Origin: VRUE01 sp963819755
GTDB lineage: Bacteria; Actinomycetota; Thermoleophilia; Solirubrobacterales; 70-9
Length of the DNA: 64,000 bases
Direction of reading: 5' to 3'
NCBI GenBank assembly: GCA_963819755.1
Contig: CAWFXB010000001.1
Coordinates: 620,001 to 684,000, forward strand
The position numbers were made by a program, and so were the translations under genes. This document shows, one piece after another, positions 57,576 through 64,000 of the stretch (position 1 is the stretch's first letter; the number at the start of each line of letters is the position of its first letter). A model generated the notes under the pieces. The model was not told where the DNA came from. It saw only the letters and a list, made by a program, of their open reading frames with translations, and searched no databases.

Positions 57576-58915
57576 GAGCCGCTTGAGGATATGGCTGCGC
57601 CCAGTCGTGACAGGGCTACGCCGGCAAGCGGAAAGATCAGCGTCATCAGGATCTCGTTGCGCCTCGGCGCCGCGAGCGAGGCCGCGCCGACGACGGTGAC
57701 GAGGGCGATCGGGGTGGCCATCGCAACCAGCTCCCACCAGCGGCGGCGTAGCCCGAGCAGGGCGAGGCCAGTGAGCCCGAGCAAGACCAGCAGCACCTGG
57801 ACGACGCGGCCGGCGCCCGATTCCATCGCTTCGCCGATGCCCGCGCTCCACATTCGCCAGACCTTGCGCACAGTCATCGCCGCGTAGCCGAGCGGGTCTT
57901 CGCCGAAGTACTTGGAGAAGTTCTGCTTGCCGATCTTGCCCAGCGCCGAATCGCGCGGCAGATCCGGATAGCGGGCGGCCACCCGGTCGAACAGCGGCGT
58001 CGGGTCGACTCGTTCGAGCGCTTCGGAATCGGGGGGGAGGTCGCGGTGCCGGTAGCGCTCGAGCAGCATTGCCTTGACCCGCTGGTATTCGCCGTCCGCC
58101 GGCAGGAAGGTGCCGACGTAGAGCGCCTTGCCGCCCCCGGTCGAGATCGGCACCGTGCGGTCGAGGACGACCTGGTTGTGGACCGTCCAGGGGACGATCG
58201 GCACCAGGAGTGCGGCGATGAGCAACGCGGCGCCGGCGAGGCCGGGCTGCCAGCCACGCTCACGGCCGATTCGGATTGCTGCCAGCAGAGCGAAGGCGAC
58301 GCCGGCCAGGAGGTACTCCGGGCGGATCAGGGCGGTCAGGCCGAAGAGGAGACCGGGGAGGAGCCAGGCACGTAGGCGTTCCTGTTCGCTGGCCCACAAG
58401 AAGGCCAGCACCGCGGCGGGCAGGGTGAAGATTGCCGGTGGCTCGCTGTAGAGCGCGCCGGTCGAGTGGATGAACGGCGGATAGACCGCCACGCCGAGCG
58501 CGGCAATCAGGCCCGCCGGCCGGCAGTTGATCCGGCGCCCGAGCAGATAGGCGACCACGATTGCCGCCAGGCCGAGGAGCAGCTCGACGATCCGCGCCGT
58601 GCCTTCGCGAGGACCACCGGTCGCATAAAAGGCGGCCGCGTAGAGCAGCGGTGCCCCCGGCGACCAGTCGCTGGCGTCGCGGAAGGCCGGTCCGCCGTAA
58701 CTGCCTTCCTCGTAGAGCGACTTGGAGAGTGCGTAGTAGGCGTGGGCGTCATCTCCCGGCGTGGCCAGCGGCTCGACCACCCGGTAGGCGCGCAGGCCGA
58801 AGCCGAGCACGAGGATCAGCGCCAGCAGGATCAGCGTCGTCCGCCCGTGGCGCTCAGGGAGGGTCCGGATCCGGTTACCGATCACGGTCAAGGTGGCTGA
58901 GGCTATCCGGCGCAA
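57539..58915 (-). CDS. GT-C (GT39/ArnT-like) membrane glycosyltransferase, copy without insertion
   Basis: This 458-residue polytopic protein has a first membrane helix (LILLALILVLGFGLRAYRV), then an extracytoplasmic loop with the acidic motif TPGDDAHAYYALSKSLYE and further helices. The central sequence is AVLAFLWASEQERLRAWLLPGLLFGLTALIRPEYLL. Enzymes of this class transfer sugars from polyprenyl-phosphate donors to lipids or proteins at the outer face. It overlaps the GT2 gene start by 37 bases. The protein aligns along its length with 59341-60753. Confidence 0.85.
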   Translation of the reverse strand: MRRIASATLTVIGNRIRTLPERHGRTTLILLALILVLGFGLRAYRVVEPLATPGDDAHAYYALSKSLYEEGSYGGPAFRDASDWSPGAPLLYAAAFYATGGPREGTARIVELLLGLAAIVVAYLLGRRINCRPAGLIAALGVAVYPPFIHSTGALYSEPPAIFTLPAAVLAFLWASEQERLRAWLLPGLLFGLTALIRPEYLLAGVAFALLAAIRIGRERGWQPGLAGAALLIAALLVPIVPWTVHNQVVLDRTVPISTGGGKALYVGTFLPADGEYQRVKAMLLERYRHRDLPPDSEALERVDPTPLFDRVAARYPDLPRDSALGKIGKQNFSKYFGEDPLGYAAMTVRKVWRMWSAGIGEAMESGAGRVVQVLLVLLGLTGLALLGLRRRWWELVAMATPIALVTVVGAASLAAPRRNEILMTLIFPLAGVALSRLGAAISSSGSWSPRQASSPPS

Positions 58916-58976
58916 GGGCGACGGGCGCCGGTGTCGAAATGGGGTGGCCTGACGTCAATCCCCCAAAGGAGCCCCA

Positions 58977-59375
58977 ATGCCACGTTCCCCACTGATCGCG
59001 TTCTGCGCATTCCTCTGCGCGGCGCTCGTGTTCGCATCAGCCGCAGCCGCGATGCCCACGGAAAACCTCCCCACCGAAAAGACCTGCACCGCAGCGTCCC
59101 CGCAGGTGGTTGGAGGGAAAGTCACCGCGAAGCTGGCCGCAAGCAACGTCGATCCGTCGCAGGCCCAATTCGCCACCTGCGGGCAGGCAAAACGGGTGAT
59201 GAAGAAGGTCACTGAAATCGGCCTCGAGCAGCCGCGTGGCAACGTCGGAGGCTTCTACTGCAGGCCGACGGTGTTCTCGACCGAACCGGACTTCGTGCGT
59301 TACGTCTGCACCTTCAAAGGCGCCGACACGGCGACCTTCGTCAAGTTGACGTTCGCCGTCCAGTACAAGTCCTGA
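58977..59375 (+). CDS. Small secreted protein with four cysteines
   Basis: This 132-residue protein is preceded by AAGGAG at good spacing. The signal peptide is LIAFCAFLCAALVFASAAAAMP. The mature part contains KTCTAASPQVVGGKVTAKLA, FATCGQAKRVMKKVTEIG and FYCRPTVF...VRYVCTFKGADTATFVKLTFAVQ, so two disulfides are likely. No family was identified. The 3' end overlaps the convergent glycosyltransferase gene by 35 bases. Confidence 0.7.
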   Translation: MPRSPLIAFCAFLCAALVFASAAAAMPTENLPTEKTCTAASPQVVGGKVTAKLAASNVDPSQAQFATCGQAKRVMKKVTEIGLEQPRGNVGGFYCRPTVFSTEPDFVRYVCTFKGADTATFVKLTFAVQYKS

Positions 59376-60753
59376 CGACCCAGGTGGTCGCGACGCCGGC
59401 CAGCGCCGCGACCACCGGAATCGTCACCAGGGCCCGCCGCGGCGATGCGACGAGCAGGGCCCCGGTAGCGGTCACCGCGACCAGGACCACGCCGAGCAGG
59501 AGGGCCTCCCAGCGGCGCTGCCAGGCGAGGACCCCGAGCCCCAGCAGCCCAAGCGCGACGAGCAGCCAGTGCAGCACCTCCCAGGCCGGCTCGCGCATCA
59601 CGTCGCGCGGCCCATGCCCCCAGATCAGCCACAGCTTCGAGGCGACGAACCCGGCGTATTCGAGCGGATGCTCGCTGACGTCGTCCCAGAGCCGTTCGCG
59701 CCCCATGCGCGCCAACGCGGCATCGCTTTCCATGTCCGGATACCGCTGCCTCGCCAGCGCGGCGAGTATCTGCTCCAGCCTCGGGTCCGGCGGCAGCACA
59801 CGACGCAATTCGGGGTGACGCTCCAGCACCTCGGCACCGACCTGTTCGGGATCGCCACCCGAGGGCATGTAGCTGCCGGCAAACAGAACCTGCCCGCCCC
59901 CGGTCGAGATCGGCACAAACCGGCCAAGCGCCACCTCGTTACGCACGGTCCAAGGCACGACGACCAGCGCCAGCCCAACAAGCATCACCAACGCTTGAAC
60001 AAGACCAGCTCGCCAATCGTCCCGCCCCCGACGCGCGAATACCACAACAGCTATCGGCAGTGAGATCGCTAGGTACTCGGGTCGGACCAGGGCCAGCGCG
60101 CCGAGCAGTAGTCCTGGCAGCAGCCATCCGACAGAGGAGGGGCGGGGGTTCTCGGGCGGACGCGGCGTCCTGTTTTTCGCCCCACCCACAATCTCGGACG
60201 GCTGTCCACGTCCCAGGCGAAAAACCCAGCGATCGCCCGAGGACCCCCGCCCCTCCTCCCGACCACTAGCCCAGAGCATCGCCAGCACTGCCCCCGATAG
60301 CAGCGTCGCGGCAAGCGGCTCGGACATGAACATCCCTTGGTACTCGAGCAACGCGGGGTAGACGGCGACCGCTCCCGCGCCGGTCAATCCGGCCACCGGG
60401 CCAGATAGTCGACGCCCGATCAAATAAGCGAACAGGACTGAAAGCGATCCGATCAACGCCAGGACCAGGCGCACGAACCGTTCGTGAACGCCACCGGTCA
60501 GCTTGTAGATGCCCCCGGCCAGCAGCGGCAACCCGGGGGAGTAGTTGCTTGCCGGCTGAGTTGCGGCCGGTCCGAGCGTGAAGCCCTCGCCGCGCTCCAG
60601 GTTCGCCGCGATCGTCGCGTAGGCGGCGGCGTCGTAGACGGGCGCTCGTCCCTGCCAGGCGTTGTCCACGCGCAGGCCCACACCGAGCAGGAGGATCGCG
60701 ACCAGCGCCGCGAGCCCGATCCGCCCGCCGTTGCGCGCCGCCAGTCCTTTCAT
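59341..60753 (-). CDS. GT-C (GT39/ArnT-like) membrane glycosyltransferase, copy carrying a palindromic insertion
   Basis: This 470-residue polytopic membrane protein is paralogous to 57539-58915. Shared segments are LLLGVGLRVDNAW at the start, LWAS and WLLPGLLLGALALVRPEYL in the middle, and VPWTVRNEVALGRFVPISTGGGQVLFAGSYMPSGG later. Between LWAS and WLLPG it has 46 residues where the paralogue has 7. The extra residues (about 166-207) are encoded by the palindromic element at 60134-60258. The insertion lies in a polar loop between membrane helices and keeps the frame, so the enzyme may still work. The start ATG is at 60753, divergent from the epimerase gene. Confidence 0.85.
   Translation of the reverse strand: MKGLAARNGGRIGLAALVAILLLGVGLRVDNAWQGRAPVYDAAAYATIAANLERGEGFTLGPAATQPASNYSPGLPLLAGGIYKLTGGVHERFVRLVLALIGSLSVLFAYLIGRRLSGPVAGLTGAGAVAVYPALLEYQGMFMSEPLAATLLSGAVLAMLWASGREEGRGSSGDRWVFRLGRGQPSEIVGGAKNRTPRPPENPRPSSVGWLLPGLLLGALALVRPEYLAISLPIAVVVFARRGRDDWRAGLVQALVMLVGLALVVVPWTVRNEVALGRFVPISTGGGQVLFAGSYMPSGGDPEQVGAEVLERHPELRRVLPPDPRLEQILAALARQRYPDMESDAALARMGRERLWDDVSEHPLEYAGFVASKLWLIWGHGPRDVMREPAWEVLHWLLVALGLLGLGVLAWQRRWEALLLGVVLVAVTATGALLVASPRRALVTIPVVAALAGVATTWVVRTCTGRRTST
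60134..60258. repeat. Nested palindromic element, copy 3 (inside a glycosyltransferase)
   Basis: The outer arms 60134-60158 and 60234-60258 are 25-base inverted repeats with 24 Watson-Crick pairs and one G-T. The inner arms are TTTTTCGCC (60173-60181) and GGCGAAAAA (60216-60224), identical to copy 1. The left block GCGGCGTCCTGTTTTTCGCC matches the other copies; the outer arms are diverged in sequence but remain complementary, which argues for selection on structure. The host gene reads the minus strand here, opposite to the host of copy 1. Confidence 0.88.
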
Positions 60754-60797
60754 CCGGTGGATGCTATGTCGCCTCCGTTCGTTACTCTGCCGCGACC

Positions 60798-61982
60798 ATG
60801 CGCGTCCTAATCCTTGGCGGCGACGGCTACCTTGGCTGGCCGACCGCCCTGCGCTTCTCGGCCCGCGGCCACGAGGTCACCGTCCTCGACAACTTCTCCC
60901 GCCGGCGCTGGGTAACCGAGAGCGGCAGCGACTCGCTGACCCCGATCGCAGACCTCGAGGCACGCATAGAAGCCTGGGAGGAGACCTCGGGCAAGCAGAT
61001 CCAAAGCTTCGTCGGCTCGGTGGAGGACGGCGAGTTCCTCGACGGAGTGGTGGCGGAGACCCGCCCCGAGGTGGTCATCCACTACGGCGAGCAACCCTCG
61101 GCCCCCTACTCGATGATCTCCCGCGAGCACGCCGTTGAGACCCAGCACACGAACGTGATCGGCAACCTCAACCTGCTCTTCGCGATGCGCGATCACGTCC
61201 CCGACTGCCACCTGGTCAAGCTGGGGACGATGGGTGAGTACGGCCAGCCCAACATCGACATCGAGGAGGGCTACATAGAGATCGAGCACAAGGGCCGCAA
61301 GGACACACTGCCCTTCCCGAAGCTGCCCGGCTCGCTCTATCACTGCTCGAAGGTCCACGACTCGACCAACATCCACTTCGCCTGTCGCACCTGGGGCCTC
61401 AGGGCGACCGACCTGAACCAGGGCGTCGTCTACGGCATCCAGACCGACGAGACGGCAAGCGACGAGCGCCTGATCACCCGTTTCGACTACGACGAGATCT
61501 TCGGCACCGTGCTCAACCGCTTCTGCCTGCAAGCGGTGATCGGCCATCCGCTGACCGTCTACGGCACCGGCGGCCAGACCCGCGGCTTCCTCAACATCCG
61601 CGACACCCTCGCCTGCATTGAACTGGCGGCTACCAACCCGGCCGATGCGGGCGAGTTCCGCGTCTTCAACCAGTTCACCGAGCAGTTCTCGGTCCTCGAG
61701 CTGGCGGAGCTGGTCAAGCACGCCGCCGAGCACCTCGGCTACACGGTTGAGATCCAGCACTGCGACAACCCCCGGGTCGAGAAGGAAGAGCACTACTACA
61801 ACGCGATCCACACCAAGCTGCTCGACCTCGGCCTCGAGCCGACCCTGCTCGGCGAGGAGCTGGTCGAGTCGATCATCCACGCGATCGAGCGCTACAAGGG
61901 CAACGCGATCGAGAGCTCGATCGACCCGCGTACCCGCTGGAACCCGGCCGGCGGCGCAAAAACCCCCGCTGGCCAGGCATAG
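60798..61982 (+). CDS. UDP-sulfoquinovose synthase-like NAD-dependent epimerase
   Basis: This 394-residue short-chain dehydrogenase/epimerase has the Rossmann motif GGDGYLGWPTALRFSARGHEV, where SQD1 enzymes carry GGDGYCGW. The segment IHYGEQPSAPYSMI, the Y-x3-K pair in YHCSKVHDS and GVVYGIQTDET are also SQD1-like, as is TGGQTRGFLNIRDTLACIELA. SQD1 makes UDP-sulfoquinovose from UDP-glucose and sulfite for the sulfolipid SQDG or for glycans. The adjacent membrane glycosyltransferases may use such a sugar, but no dedicated SQDG transferase is visible. Confidence 0.82.
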   Translation: MRVLILGGDGYLGWPTALRFSARGHEVTVLDNFSRRRWVTESGSDSLTPIADLEARIEAWEETSGKQIQSFVGSVEDGEFLDGVVAETRPEVVIHYGEQPSAPYSMISREHAVETQHTNVIGNLNLLFAMRDHVPDCHLVKLGTMGEYGQPNIDIEEGYIEIEHKGRKDTLPFPKLPGSLYHCSKVHDSTNIHFACRTWGLRATDLNQGVVYGIQTDETASDERLITRFDYDEIFGTVLNRFCLQAVIGHPLTVYGTGGQTRGFLNIRDTLACIELAATNPADAGEFRVFNQFTEQFSVLELAELVKHAAEHLGYTVEIQHCDNPRVEKEEHYYNAIHTKLLDLGLEPTLLGEELVESIIHAIERYKGNAIESSIDPRTRWNPAGGAKTPAGQA

Positions 61983-62007
61983 GCCCGCTGGTACCATCGC
62001 GAGTTCG

Positions 62008-63704
<1,697 letters not shown>

Positions 63705-63705
<1 letters not shown>

Positions 63706-64000
63706 TGGAGGCCGGCACGCCCCAGATGGTCAAACTCGAGGACCTGCATGTGCCCGGGCAGCTGAGCGGGCGCAAGCACATCCTCTCGATCCTGGTCGAG
63801 AACAAGCCGGGCGTCCTGGCACGGATCGCGGGGCTCTTCTCGCGCCGCGGCTTCAACATCGACACTCTCGCGGTCGGGCCGACCGACGACCCCAGCATCT
63901 CGCGGATCACGCTCACGCTGGACGGCGCCGTCCACCCGATCGACCAGGTGACCAAGCAGCTGCACAAGCTCGTCAACGTGCTGAAAATCCGCGACATGGA
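63705..64000 (+). CDS. ilvN: Acetolactate synthase small (regulatory) subunit, partial
   Basis: The ATG shares one base with the ilvB stop (TGATG). The 98 residues present include a short N-terminal lead (about 22 residues) and then the ACT domain HILSILVENKPGVLARIAGLFSRRGFNIDTLAVGPTDD, the site of valine feedback inhibition, followed by RITLTLDG and the start of the second domain. The window ends in the gene. ilvC is expected downstream. Confidence 0.94.

Overview
The window is GC-rich chromosomal DNA from a free-living actinobacterium. The actinobacterial integration host factor (mIHF) beside gmk and rpoZ, the order pnp / M16 peptidase / dapB / dapA / rnj, an AhpE-like peroxiredoxin and abundant GTG/TTG starts all point there. 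A deep-branching group such as Thermoleophilia/Solirubrobacterales is my best inference, from gene style only. Most genes are packed with 1-4 base stop/start overlaps. Several operons appear to start with leaderless or nearly leaderless mRNAs.

Layout. 1-4627: end of carB, a PyrK-PyrD fusion, then mihF-gmk-rpoZ-coaBC. 4800-12800: a translation and RNA-maturation operon (rimP, nusA, infB, rbfA, nrnA, truB, ribF, rpsO), a peroxiredoxin and a frameshifted DsbA-like gene. 12860-21060: pnp, M16 peptidase, dapB, amidase, dapA, rnj. 21060-24580 (minus strand): a frameshifted secreted protein and a two-component system. 24700-34500: dnaE, a Cys-rich protein, an acyl-CoA dehydrogenase, nfo/gltX back to back, two LuxR-type regulators and an Rrf2 regulator. 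34494-38354: an accessory island with HicAB, hypothetical genes and a replication-relaxation protein. 38390-50940: a secreted beta-propeller, cysK-cysE, pcrA, folD, a GMC oxidoreductase and gatCAB. 51228-53434: a complete IS1595-type transposon with passenger genes. 53440-64000: NDH-2, a PQQ-type sugar dehydrogenase, three glycosyltransferases, a UDP-sulfoquinovose synthase-like enzyme and ilvB-ilvN (cut by the window end).

Four things are unusual. (1) A family of about 121-125 bp nested palindromes is present three times. One copy lies in frame at the PyrK/PyrD junction and is stop-free in all six frames. One lies in frame inside a membrane glycosyltransferase whose neighbouring paralogue lacks it. 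One is intergenic beside the rimP promoter. The family behaves like a protein-tolerated selfish palindrome. (2) The IS1595-type unit has 8-bp target duplications, matching inverted repeats and three or four passenger genes. It has landed in the -10 region of ndh, separating the gene from a palindromic operator and giving it an outward TATAAT promoter. (3) The HicAB island is bounded by a 34-bp imperfect direct repeat of the Rrf2 gene 3' end. Just inside each end are three helically phased TGGCGCA repeats, but there is no integrase. (4) nfo and gltX diverge from start codons that share two bases of a single CATG. No rRNA, tRNA or CRISPR array was recognised.
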